A stretch of 64,000 nt of DNA from Hemileia vastatrix. Its lineage: Eukaryota > Basidiomycota > Pucciniomycetes > Pucciniales > Zaghouaniaceae. Both the position numbers and the translations under genes were made by a program. Of this stretch, positions 23,911 through 33,482 are shown in pieces. The notes under the pieces are model-generated. The model did not search any database and was not told the DNA's origin. It saw only the letters and a list, made by a program, of their open reading frames with translations. Each line of letters begins with the position of its first letter. The first letter of the stretch is position 1. The stretch lies in contig JASXTE010000016.1 in NCBI GenBank assembly GCA_030280995.1, positions 11,228,501 through 11,292,500 on the forward strand, read 5' to 3'.

Positions 23911-26900
23911 ATGTGTGACAACAATGACATTGTAAGTAATAAGGTAAAACCTTATAACTTAAGACCTAGAGCTGAAAGACCTGTTACAGGAAATTCAAAT
24001 GGAGGGCCAGGACTCTCCCATAATCAACAACACTCCGTCAATGTCTCTGGAGGAAAGGGAAAAGCTTTTAAAGCAGGTTTCAATAAAGAAAACAAAAAAT
24101 ACTTTACAAGAACAAGTTCACTCCCTATCCACCCTACTGAACACCTTGACAATAAGAGTCAACAATATAGTGGACCAGATCAACAATCTGGAAAAAAGAG
24201 CAGCTCAAGGTTTCATAGAAGTCAACCAAGCTCTAGTGGACATAAAGACTCAACCACCAACAGTGGCACCCAACAATTCCATAGCAACACCTCCAGCCCA
24301 AGAGGAGGACCAAAAAATTACTGTAAGCAAATGGAAATGGGATTGGTACGCCCAAAACTACAACAATCCTCAACAGCAGGGCTCCAGCAGTCACCCTTAC
24401 AGGGGAAAGGCAAGGAGAGGCAGGGGAAGTGGGATAAGACCTTGGTAAGTCATCCAACTTCTTATGATCAATTATATCAACCTGAAAATAAATTACTTAT
24501 AGGTAATGAGATTGATAAGGAAATATTGGATATTATTGATAAGGATTTAAAGGATTATTCATTTGAACAGAATAGGTTAAACTTGTCTTTACATGAGGAC
24601 AATGTAAATAGTTTTATTGATCACCAGGAAAATACTATTAATATAAAAATGGAATCAAATGAATTAAATCTTGACCCTGATAATGAGTCTTCTGAATTGG
24701 ACACAGAAAAAATAGAATATTTTTTAAAAGAGAATCCAATGGAATCAAAAATAATAAGTAAATTATTATTGAGAATTGAAAAATTGGAAGAGTTCTCAAA
24801 AGAGTCAAACATTAATACAGAAAATGTATTATTACAACTAACACAGTCATTGAGTACCACAGCCAATAAATTAAAAATTATTGAAAATTCAAATAATGAA
24901 TTGATCAATGAGAATAAAAGATTAAACTCTGAGATTAGAAATTTAGAAAGTAAATTAGAACACTCTCAGAATATTATGGCTACCATAGAGGGACGTGTAA
25001 AATTGTCTTTTTCAAATGTAAATGATACTTTAACTCATGTACCTGTAATAAAGGATAGGTTACAAAGAGTAGAAATTGAAGTAGCTAACATTTTGAAAAA
25101 TACTGAAACAATAAAAGATAATACCTCTTATGTAGAAAGAGTACCAGTTTTTATGAAACACTCTGATGATAAACCAATGATTGAACATGAAAATAGTGTT
25201 ATGGGCTCTGAGAATATAAAATCAGTAAAAGATGAAATAAATGATCATCTTTCTAAAGTAAGTGAATTACTCAATATTCCTCAGGTTAGGGAAGCAAAAA
25301 CTAGCCAAAAGAACTGGCCTAAGTTAGATCAGTACCCTTCTTTTGACGGGGATTCAAAATCTGATTGGCAACAATTCATACAAAGAATTGATAACTTAAA
25401 ATTTTCATATAAATTACCTGATGAAGAAATTACTTCAAAGTTAATATCTTTATTTACAGATGTGGCCTTATTATGGTTTGAATCTGTATTGAGTGAGGGA
25501 ATTAATTACTCCTGGAATGAATGGAAGGCACTAATTGAAAGGCAATTTGGTGGCCCAAAATTTAGAATCACTCAACAAAGACTGTATGAAAGGGCCAGAT
25601 ATAATCCAAATGCTGGAGATAAACCCATGGTCTTCTTAATGAATTTAATAAAAATCATGAAAGCTATGGATCCAAAAATGGATTATGAAGAGTGGAAAGA
25701 AAAAATAATATACAAATTGCCTATATCAGTTAGAGACATTATTGTTGCTAGAACTGAAACTGTCAGAGACACCTCTGGATTCATTAATATATGCAATGAG
25801 ATATTATTAAACCACAAATATGAAACCAAGTATAGTAATTACAGACAAAGTGTTGACATGGTAAAACCTACTACAAGTAAGTTACCAGTGGAAAAGAAAA
25901 AACCTTCAGCTCCCCTTGTCCCTAAGAGACAAGAAAATAACACTTGTTACAAATGTAATGAACCTTGGGTTAAAGGTCACACGTGTAAGAAAAGAATAAA
26001 TGTTATTGAAACCTCACAGAATTCTGAACCTAGTAATCATGAAGATGAGAATGTGGAATCCAGTGAGGATTGCAAGAGTAACATATCTTACAGTGATGAT
26101 GAAAATGAGATATTTGTATTAGAACAGGATATAATGCTCCTGAATGATGCTATACCTCATACAGACACATCTTTAACTTCCATAGAGGAAGCTGAAATAA
26201 TTAAAGATGTATCTCATGATACTTACAAAATAACACCTATCAGAGCACCTATTATCATATGTGGAAAAGAAATGAATGCCATTCTTGACACTGGGGCTGC
26301 AGGTAGTGTAGTTTCACTTAATGCATTAATGAAACTTGATAGTAAGTACCAGGAAAAACTAGAACCTGTTCAGACAAAGAACTGGAGGGGTTTTGGTTCA
26401 GTATTAAATCCAATTGGCAAATACAAAACTGCTGTATTCTTTAAATATAATAATGGATATGTTAGAGCAGTTTGTGAATTTGTAGTAATGGATAATAATA
26501 ATTGTAGTGATTGGTTTATTATTGGCAATGATTTATTGACAAAATTTGGCATTAAACTAGATCCTGCAAACAGTTGTTTCACCATAGGGGTGAATGGTAA
26601 AAGGAAATTCAAAATATGTTCTGAAAATTCAGTATATGCCATTTCTCCTAGAGAAGAACAACTGCAAGGTGGAAGAACCACCAATGAAGTGGGTGAATTG
26701 GAAAATGAAATCCAAAAGGCCTCTTTCAGTCCTCAACTCTCAAAAATTGAACAAGAAGATATTTTGAGATTGATTAAATCATATCCTATGGCATTTGCTC
26801 ATGGCTCAAATGAACTAGGATTGGTCAAAGACCATGAGATGAAAATCTCTCTAAGCTGTGATTTGGATAATATTCCTGGCAGCCTAAAAAATAAACCTTA

Positions 26901-29784
26901 CCCAGCATCTCCTGCAAAAAGGAAAGATATTGAAGACAATATAAAATTGTTGTTGGAAATGGGTATTGTTGAAAAAGTGGACACAACACCTAAGTATTGT
27001 GTCATTTCACCAGTATTAATCTCTTATGAAAAAGATAAGGCAAGATTATGCGGTGATTATAGAGCTCTGAATACATATACAGTAGATGATATTTACCCTC
27101 TACCAAGGATAGCTTCTATCCATGCTACCTTACAAGGAGCAAAATATATTTCCTGTCTGGATGGGAACAAGGGTTACCACCAGATTCCTGTGGAAAGAAA
27201 TTCTCAAAATTACTTATTAATAACCACACATATGGGTATATATAAGTATGTGAGAATGCCATTTGGCCCAAAGAATGCGCCTTCAGTCTTCCAAAAATTG
27301 ATGGATAGTGTTTTTCATCAGGAAATGGTTGAAGGATGGCTATTGGTCTATATTGATGACATCATAGTGTTTTCAAAAACATATGATGAACATTTAAATC
27401 ACCTGAAAAGAGTCTTTCAAAAAATGGATGAAATTAATATGACTATTGCATTAAAGAAATGTAAGTTTGGATTTCAATCCTTGAAAGTACTTGGACATGT
27501 TGTATCTGGATTACAAATTTGTGTTGACCAGAATAAAGTGGCAGCAATTAAAAACATTGGGATACCTAAAAATGTAAAAGAGGTTCAAAGTTTTTTGGGT
27601 ATGTGTGGATATTATAGACAATATATTAAAAATTACCAATCCATTGCAGCCCCTATAACAACATTAATCAGGAAGAATGAAGCTTTCATTTGGAATAATG
27701 AAAGACAACACGCCTTTAATAAATTAAAGGAATGTTTAATGTCAGCTCCAATATTAGGACTGCCAGATTTCACCCTACCTTTTATCTTGTACACTGATGC
27801 AAGTTTCATAGGTTTGGGTGCTGCTTTACAGCAGAAACAGATAATAAATGGAAAATTATCTGAAGTAGTTATCTGTTATATATCCAGAACCTTAAGAAAA
27901 ACAGAATTAAGGTATGGTGCCACACAGCTAGAATGTTTAGCCGTGGTGTGGGCTTTGGAGAAACTTCATTACTATCTGGAAGACCAGAAGTTTGAACTTA
28001 TAACAGATTGCAGTGCAGTAAAATCATTACTAAACATGAAAACACCTAATAGGCACATGTTTAGATGGCAACTAGCTGTACAAGAGTACAGAGGAAGAAT
28101 GACAATCACTCACAGAGCAGGAACATTGCATTCAAATGTGGATTTATTATCCAGAAGTCCTTTGCCAAATGATGCTGACAACCCAGCTTATGTACCTGAA
28201 AATGAGGTTATACATATATTTGGGATTTATATAGTGGATTTAGAAGAAGAGTTTATGCAAACTATATTGGAAAATTATTCATCTGATAAAGATTTGTCTA
28301 AACTATCTACCATTCTTAATGATCCAACAAATGCCTCCATGAGTGCATTAATTAAAACCTTGCCTCCAAAGTATAAAAATGCGTTGGAAAAAGGTAAACT
28401 ATCAATTGAAGATGGATATATATATTACAGGAAAAAGTTAAGCAATGTAATAGTAATACCACCTTCTATGAAAGAGTTAATGTTGAGTACTTGTCATGAT
28501 GACATCTTAGATGGTCATTTTGACTTTAACAAAACATTAACCAGAGTTAAAAATACAGCCTGGCTGATAAACATGAAAGAGGATGTACAAAAATACATTG
28601 AAACATGTGACTCTTGTCAGAAATCTAAAAGATTAACTGGGAAGAGAGCTGGGTTGTTACAACAAATAGAGCAGCCAAAAGCTCCATGGGAAATTATAAA
28701 CATGGATTTTGTAACTGGCTTGCCATTAGCAGGAAAAGAAAGTTTCAATTCTTGCTGGGTAATAGTGGATAGATTAACAAAAATGTGTAAGTTTATCCCT
28801 ACCCATAAAGAGGTATCTGCTAAAGACTTGGCGTTACTATGGTGGACTCAGATGATGAATACTGCTGGGTTCCCCAAAGCCATAATCTCTGACAGAGATC
28901 CTAAATTTACTTCAGAGTTCTGGACATCTTTGATGGAAGTATCAGGTTGTCAATTAAAATTGTCTACAGCACACCATCCACAAACTGATGGGCTGGCTGA
29001 GAGGATGATACAAACTCTAGAAGACATGATCAGAAGATATTGTGCCTTTGGATTAGAATACAAAGACAATGAGAAATTCACACATGACTGGGTAACATTA
29101 ATTCCTGGCCTTGAATTTGCTTATAACAGCACAACTCATTCTGTAACAGAGAAGAAACCATTTGAACTCTGGCTGGGATATGTACCAAATACCCCAGTAA
29201 ATCTTTTAAATAAACTACCAAGGTTGGATATACACCCTGGCACCAAATCCTTTATTCATATGCAACAAATGTGTAGAAAGCATGCAGAAGAATGCATCCA
29301 AAAAGCATTTGAATATGAAAAGAAAAGGTGGGACAAATCTCATAAAGAATTTGAATTTAAAAAGGGAGATGAAGTCCTCATATCAACACTACATTTTAAC
29401 TTACAAGGTAATGTTAAATTAAAGGATCCCTTTGTAGGACCTTTTGTAGTTAGAAAAATGGTTGGTAATAATGCAGTGGAAGTCATATTATATGCTCCAT
29501 ATGATAGGAAACATCCAGTTTTCCCTATCTCATTATTGAAACCTTACCATGCAAATGATCCTGACTTATTTCCAAAAAGAAGGGGAAGGCCTAAAAAGCA
29601 ACCTGAAGAAATTGTGGAAAAAGCAGAGATTGAAAAAATAATCAAGAAAAGAATCCTTACTAAAGAAAAAGGAACTGAGTATTTACTAAGATTTAAAGGG
29701 AAATCAAATGAATTTGATAAATGGATACCTGAAATAGAAATTTCTAATTTATCCACCCTTCTTAAAAAATTTAAACAGAAATAA
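23911..29784 (+). CDS. gag-pol: Gag-Pol polyprotein of gypsy chromovirus C (intact frame)
   Basis: Uninterrupted frame of 1957 codons from the first ATG (23911; upstream in-frame codons have only TTG). Residue positions are approximate. 1-190: low-complexity region overlapping ORF1. 260-400: Asn/Glu/Lys coiled coil. 470-630: capsid domain (SDWQQFIQRIDNL, LLWFESV). 675-693: zinc knuckle CX2CX7HXC. 791: protease DTGA. 1000-1190: reverse transcriptase, YIDD at 1147. 1290-1430: RNase H (TDAS). 1529-1574: HHCC integrase zinc domain. 1598-1710: integrase core with D (MDFVTGLP), D (ISDRDPKF) and E (DGLAERM). Then GPF and a C-terminal chromodomain (YLLRFKGK, FDKWIPE), which in chromoviruses targets heterochromatin. 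All motifs needed for retrotransposition are present. Single-frame gag and pol is common in fungal chromoviruses. Confidence 0.93.
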   Translation: MCDNNDIVSNKVKPYNLRPRAERPVTGNSNGGPGLSHNQQHSVNVSGGKGKAFKAGFNKENKKYFTRTSSLPIHPTEHLDNKSQQYSGPDQQSGKKSSSRFHRSQPSSSGHKDSTTNSGTQQFHSNTSSPRGGPKNYCKQMEMGLVRPKLQQSSTAGLQQSPLQGKGKERQGKWDKTLVSHPTSYDQLYQPENKLLIGNEIDKEILDIIDKDLKDYSFEQNRLNLSLHEDNVNSFIDHQENTINIKMESNELNLDPDNESSELDTEKIEYFLKENPMESKIISKLLLRIEKLEEFSKESNINTENVLLQLTQSLSTTANKLKIIENSNNELINENKRLNSEIRNLESKLEHSQNIMATIEGRVKLSFSNVNDTLTHVPVIKDRLQRVEIEVANILKNTETIKDNTSYVERVPVFMKHSDDKPMIEHENSVMGSENIKSVKDEINDHLSKVSELLNIPQVREAKTSQKNWPKLDQYPSFDGDSKSDWQQFIQRIDNLKFSYKLPDEEITSKLISLFTDVALLWFESVLSEGINYSWNEWKALIERQFGGPKFRITQQRLYERARYNPNAGDKPMVFLMNLIKIMKAMDPKMDYEEWKEKIIYKLPISVRDIIVARTETVRDTSGFINICNEILLNHKYETKYSNYRQSVDMVKPTTSKLPVEKKKPSAPLVPKRQENNTCYKCNEPWVKGHTCKKRINVIETSQNSEPSNHEDENVESSEDCKSNISYSDDENEIFVLEQDIMLLNDAIPHTDTSLTSIEEAEIIKDVSHDTYKITPIRAPIIICGKEMNAILDTGAAGSVVSLNALMKLDSKYQEKLEPVQTKNWRGFGSVLNPIGKYKTAVFFKYNNGYVRAVCEFVVMDNNNCSDWFIIGNDLLTKFGIKLDPANSCFTIGVNGKRKFKICSENSVYAISPREEQLQGGRTTNEVGELENEIQKASFSPQLSKIEQEDILRLIKSYPMAFAHGSNELGLVKDHEMKISLSCDLDNIPGSLKNKPYPASPAKRKDIEDNIKLLLEMGIVEKVDTTPKYCVISPVLISYEKDKARLCGDYRALNTYTVDDIYPLPRIASIHATLQGAKYISCLDGNKGYHQIPVERNSQNYLLITTHMGIYKYVRMPFGPKNAPSVFQKLMDSVFHQEMVEGWLLVYIDDIIVFSKTYDEHLNHLKRVFQKMDEINMTIALKKCKFGFQSLKVLGHVVSGLQICVDQNKVAAIKNIGIPKNVKEVQSFLGMCGYYRQYIKNYQSIAAPITTLIRKNEAFIWNNERQHAFNKLKECLMSAPILGLPDFTLPFILYTDASFIGLGAALQQKQIINGKLSEVVICYISRTLRKTELRYGATQLECLAVVWALEKLHYYLEDQKFELITDCSAVKSLLNMKTPNRHMFRWQLAVQEYRGRMTITHRAGTLHSNVDLLSRSPLPNDADNPAYVPENEVIHIFGIYIVDLEEEFMQTILENYSSDKDLSKLSTILNDPTNASMSALIKTLPPKYKNALEKGKLSIEDGYIYYRKKLSNVIVIPPSMKELMLSTCHDDILDGHFDFNKTLTRVKNTAWLINMKEDVQKYIETCDSCQKSKRLTGKRAGLLQQIEQPKAPWEIINMDFVTGLPLAGKESFNSCWVIVDRLTKMCKFIPTHKEVSAKDLALLWWTQMMNTAGFPKAIISDRDPKFTSEFWTSLMEVSGCQLKLSTAHHPQTDGLAERMIQTLEDMIRRYCAFGLEYKDNEKFTHDWVTLIPGLEFAYNSTTHSVTEKKPFELWLGYVPNTPVNLLNKLPRLDIHPGTKSFIHMQQMCRKHAEECIQKAFEYEKKRWDKSHKEFEFKKGDEVLISTLHFNLQGNVKLKDPFVGPFVVRKMVGNNAVEVILYAPYDRKHPVFPISLLKPYHANDPDLFPKRRGRPKKQPEEIVEKAEIEKIIKKRILTKEKGTEYLLRFKGKSNEFDKWIPEIEISNLSTLLKKFKQK
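23932..23989 (+). other. Candidate alternative intron 1 of element C
   Basis: 58 nt, GTAAGT...TTACAG, right after the seventh codon. Its removal moves translation from the gag-pol frame into ORF1. The same donor, exon length and phase occur in A, E and B, and a similar intron with a canonical GCTAACA branch point occurs in D. Confidence 0.6.
23990..24448 (+). CDS. ORF1 accessory protein of element C (second exon)
   Basis: A frame one base back from gag-pol needs (gag-pol is -1 relative to it), open from the acceptor through TAA at 24446-24448. Spliced with exon 23911-23931 it starts MCDNNDI-EIQMEGQ, giving about 159 residues. Features: heptad-rich coiled coil (residues about 25-85), Pro/Thr linker, WKWDWYAQNY, then basic HPYRGKARRGRG and a PW end. 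No transmembrane segment or signal peptide. Not recognised as any known family; the architecture (coiled coil plus Arg/Gly tail) suggests a small RNA-binding or assembly protein, by inference only. Translation could instead start at ATG 23999 without splicing. Confidence 0.65.
   Translation, partial: EIQMEGQDSPIINNTPSMSLEEREKLLKQVSIKKTKNTLQEQVHSLSTLLNTLTIRVNNIVDQINNLEKRAAQGFIEVNQALVDIKTQPPTVAPNNSIATPPAQEEDQKITVSKWKWDWYAQNYNNPQQQGSSSHPYRGKARRGRGSGIRPW
24445..24502 (+). other. Candidate intron 2 overlapping the ORF1 stop
   Basis: 58 nt from GTAAGT (its first G is the third base of the last Trp codon) to TTATAG. The next exon begins GTAAT, so TGG-TAA is regenerated by splicing. In A and E a CTAAC branch-point sequence lies about 18 nt before the acceptor. 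Removing it breaks the gag-pol frame. Confidence 0.45.
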
Positions 29785-29964
29785 ATTTCTGTTCAACCAG
29801 CTGAGGGGTTAGAAAACCAGTACTCATAATATTTTATTATGCTTTATTTCTTTAAAGTTTAATCTTTAATGCTACATAATTATTCTGAATACCTGAAAAT
29901 TACAAATAAATAAATAAAATGTATAACTTATCATTTTTTTTATTGTTTTTTTTGGGTGGGAGAG
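29785..29964 (+). other. 3' untranslated region and polypurine tract of element C
   Basis: Noncoding. Purine tract GGGTGGGAGAG at 29954-29964 directly before the 3' LTR. Confidence 0.8.
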
Positions 29965-31466
29965 TGTCAGCCTGTATATCCCCAGGACTGAGTAAAAAGT
30001 AATTATAAGTTATGTTAAACACATGAACTATACATGGGAATAATAAATAAGAGTACACAAATAGTATACATAAGTAAAATTATGATAATACACAAAAAAA
30101 TGCCATTATAACACCTTATATACACGCATATATCCACCTTTTATAGGTCTTATGTACTTAATATTAAGTTTGAATATGTTGAGGTAATCTTAAGAACCTT
30201 AAGTATAAGGCTACATAATTTTTAAGTACACTTAAAGCTGTTATATTCATTGTTTTATGCAAAAAACATGAAATGTGCTTTATTTCACTTAAAAGTTTAC
30301 TATATGCGCTATAAAATTGAGAATATAAAAAATGCGCTTTGACACATCAATTGAGCTCATTTAGGACTATTGAATTGGCTATTTAAATGCATAAAAATAA
30401 CACTTTTCAAATTTGGTGTTTTTTATGCCAGAAATGGCTTCTGTGTACTGGCCACATACTGCCTGCTTTTTTTCCGTGTGAATAGTTTCATTTTTAGCAA
30501 AGTTAGCTTTTTCACACTATAATTACCCCACATTCTATGCCCACTGTGGGGAAACACACTAAAATAGGCGACAGGTGCTTATTTAGTGTCCTAGCTTAAT
30601 TAATAGTGCATTGACCTTGTATATATGCACTAATTTCATTAATAACCTCATTCTTGGCATCTTATTTCATCACCACGCTTAAATTCGCCTAATTTTATTC
30701 AAGGATTTACCCATGCAAGCGCCTGCCAAGGACTGCATGTAGTTACCCCACATCTCACGCTCTGTTTTAAGTTTTTTGGTGGTTTCTCAGTCAATTTTGG
30801 TTATTTTTGAATGGGAATTTCACGTAGTATAATGTCAGGATTAGCCCCTCCATTTCTACAGTAAATCCCCCTTATTCTTAAGCTATTATTAACTTTAAAA
30901 AGTCTACTTTAGTGTTTTATATTATTGTTTTATACGCATATACTCTCTTTTTGTCTTTTCCTTTAATTTTGATGGATCTCCCTTATTCTTACAGGATTTT
31001 GGCAGTTGTTACTTGTCTAATTATGTCATGGATCACTAGCGATGTTGATGGAAAGGTCTATTAGTGGATTTGGGGCGTCTTTAACTGTGTATTGGATGGT
31101 ATATCAAGGGATTTATGGGGGAACTCAGTGTGTATAAAAGGAGGAGGTTTTTGGGTCTTGTTTCTACATTCTTTATCATTTACAATTTAACCAATATAAC
31201 CAAACAAATTACAATACATATCAATTAGTACTTTTATAAGACTTTTGAATAGTATCTGAATTATAAAATCTATTTTTCTACCAACTACAAAGATTGTAAG
31301 CCATATATAAAATTAGTGAGAATTATATTACTGAGACCTTTAAATTTGATTATATTTTACTACTCATTGGATTTATACTACAGTATTCATATAGGACCAT
31401 TTAAAACTTCTAGACAACTGACCATTCAAGCTAGTTCACATCCTTGTACTTGATCTTAGCCTGACA
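29965..31466 (+). repeat. 3' LTR of element C
   Basis: 1502 bp, TGTCAGCC...CTGACA. Sequence type matches the LTR at 13617, not the 5' LTR of C at 21743, so C has mismatched LTR types. Confidence 0.92.
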
Positions 31467-32003
31467 GAATTTTTCACTTACAGTGTCCTGTGGAGCACTC
31501 ATTTAAATAACAATTTTTCACGTCTACAAATGGGAAAACCTATGTGGTAATTAGTAGACAAATATCATTAGCAATACAATTACTAATTAAAGCACTGGAT
31601 CTTACCCTGAATATATATCTTTATTTATTTAAATAAAATATAAGAAAAATTCAAAAAAATCTGTAAAAAAATATATAAAGTTTAACTAGACCTTTATAAG
31701 GGTGAATAATTATCTTAGCAAGCCTTAGCCAAATACTAATTTAATTGGCTGTTATATTGGTGACCAAATACCAAGTGAAATTGGGTTTATATTGGGTACA
31801 GTTACTACTGTAAATACCTAATTTTTATTATAAAAAATTAGTACCATTATTATAAGGGTTCTTTTCTGCAATTACTGAGTTATGATGACCAACTAATGTG
31901 CTGCAGACCCAAATATTTGGTTTGTTTGAGATATACTAGAGTAAAAATCATATCCTAAGGCTTATACTAAATAATAAGTAATAACTAAGGAAAGACCCCC
32001 AAT
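31467..32003 (-). other. First exon and leader of element B
   Basis: On the minus strand, ATG at 31502-31500 gives MSAPQDT (7 codons) and then GTAAGT (31481-31476), the same exon length and donor as in A, C and E. The intron is interrupted by the array 10 bases further on (boundary 31466/31467). The rest (31503-32003) is leader; TGGGGGTCTTTCC next to the LTR is the primer binding site candidate. Confidence 0.75.
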
Positions 32004-33178
32004 TGTCAGTGTGTGATAGTATCTAAGTATGATTTAATATTAAATATTAATGGTCCTACTACTTATTTTTAAATTATTTATTGATTAAACTTCAAGGGAA
32101 AACTAATAGAATAGTTATTCTCAATTAAACTCACAATACCTGGATTTTATGCATGCTAGTGGTGGAAAATAGATCAATAAAATATAGTTATAGCTTATAT
32201 AAAGATAATATCAATTTATAAATCCTTTATAATATATTTATATATGATAATAATTGTTTTATAATGTTTATTTGAAGTTCAGTAAGTAATTGATTTCCAA
32301 TAACCCATCAAATCCTCCCTTACTTATACCAAAATCCACTGGAGTGCACAGACCTTCAATCCAGATGATGTCACTGCTATCCCTGGAAATTACAGCACTG
32401 TGAGGGCCCATAACCTCCCCATGGTGTCCACTTCAAGAAATTTTAACAACCAGACCTCCAGTAAGGACCCTCCATCACAATTAATGATTCCACAGACACA
32501 TACCATCAATAGAATAAACAGATAAAAGCAAATACCATAAAGAAACAGGTAAAATAACTCATCCAAAGAGTATATAATGAAACCCAAAGCATATAAAGGA
32601 ACCAAATTAACTTTCCAAGCCCCCAATAACATCCCCAAGAATCCATAATAAACCATTAATTATATCCCAACCCATAAATCCATGAAAATCCATCCAAGGA
32701 AGCAGATTAAGTTGTCCAAACTGGATACATGTGCCTGAAATAGGTGTATATGCTTGTGTAGGCATTTTGAGTCCACTGAATATGTCCATATGACCTAAAA
32801 TAAGCATAAAAATAAAGGTTATAGGCTATTAAGAGGTTAAAACCCACTTATAGACCTAAATATACATAATATAACTACATATTTCACTGAATATGAGGTT
32901 TATGTATACATTTAAGCTTATGTATGTCTTTAATTACTTAATATCACTTAAGATAAGTATATTATGACTCCATTAACACTTTAATAAGTATTATTAGGCT
33001 ATGGATAATCTATTTAAACTACTATAAGTCATATAATAGTGTAATAAATATATATATATGTATTATAACCATATATATAAGTATTTTAACCTTATTTTAA
33101 GTAATAAGCTTAATGTAATTAAGGTTACCTTATTTTAAACATAAAAATTATTCTTTCCTGGAGATACCTAGGCTGACA
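32004..33178 (-). repeat. 5' LTR of element B
   Basis: 1175 bp between TGTCAG (32004) and CTGACA (33178). In minus orientation it begins TGTCAGCCTAGGTATCTCC, related at its start to the A-family LTR (TGTCAGCCTGTATATCTCC) but otherwise divergent. Short ORFs at 32390-32807 lie inside it and look like chance. Confidence 0.8.
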
Positions 33179-33482
33179 GTTATTATTCTACATTCTTTTA
33201 CATCACCTTTTAACCATACAACCAAAAAGTTACAATAAGTATTCATTAGTACTGTTAAAGTCTTTTAAATATCGTTTTAAATCATTAGTTCTATTTTTCT
33301 GCCAACTCTAAGCTGTAACCATTTATAATAAGTGAGATCAAATTACTGAGACCATTATATTGAATTATATTTTTAATACTTAATTGGATTTGGAAAACTC
33401 AATTCATACTGCACCATTAAAATCTTCTTGAAAGCTGACTAATTAAGCTATTCATATCTTGGTACTTGAACTCAGCCTGACA
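33179..33482 (+). repeat. 3' end of an older A-family LTR
   Basis: Plus-strand match to the last 300 bp of the A-family LTR (from CATTCTTT... to ACTCAGCCTGACA), with many substitutions. Element B is inserted in it; the rest of this LTR should lie left of the window. Confidence 0.75.

Larger units (their letters stand above)
13617..31466 (+). mobile_element. Tandem gypsy array: LTR-E-LTR-C-LTR
   Basis: Three full LTRs (13617-15117, 21743-23242, 29965-31466) alternate with two internal regions. The middle LTR serves as 3' LTR of E and 5' LTR of C: polypurine tract on its left, primer binding site on its right. The outer LTRs resemble each other more than the middle one, which matches the LTR of element A. 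The array lies in intron 1 of element B, and no matching 5-bp flanks are seen (AGTTT left, GAATT right). Confidence 0.88.
8696..33178 (-). mobile_element. Old gypsy element B, split by three later insertions
   Basis: A decayed minus-strand gypsy element whose pieces are 31467-33178 (first exon, leader, 5' LTR), 9969-13616 (ORF1, gag, protease, most RT) and 8696-9167 (RT end, RNase H). The gaps are filled by the E/C array (13617-31466), an LTR-like insert (9173-9963) and element A (left of 8696). Its 3' half must lie left of the window, if it survives. All coding parts carry stops or frameshifts. It is clearly divergent from A/C/E and D, forming a third lineage. Confidence 0.85.

Noticed and set aside
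24380..24448. Possible -1 frameshift site (G GGA AAG in the ORF1 frame) that would join ORF1 to gag-pol
   Set aside because: The heptamer fits a slippery pattern in A, C and E, and gag-pol is in the -1 frame. It is absent from D at the matching place, no obvious downstream stem was seen, and the GGGAAAG may only reflect Arg/Gly codons. The intron explanation fits more lineages.
32390..32807. Two overlapping ORFs rich in Leu/Gly/Tyr on the minus strand
   Set aside because: They lie wholly within the 5' LTR of element B and have no other support.
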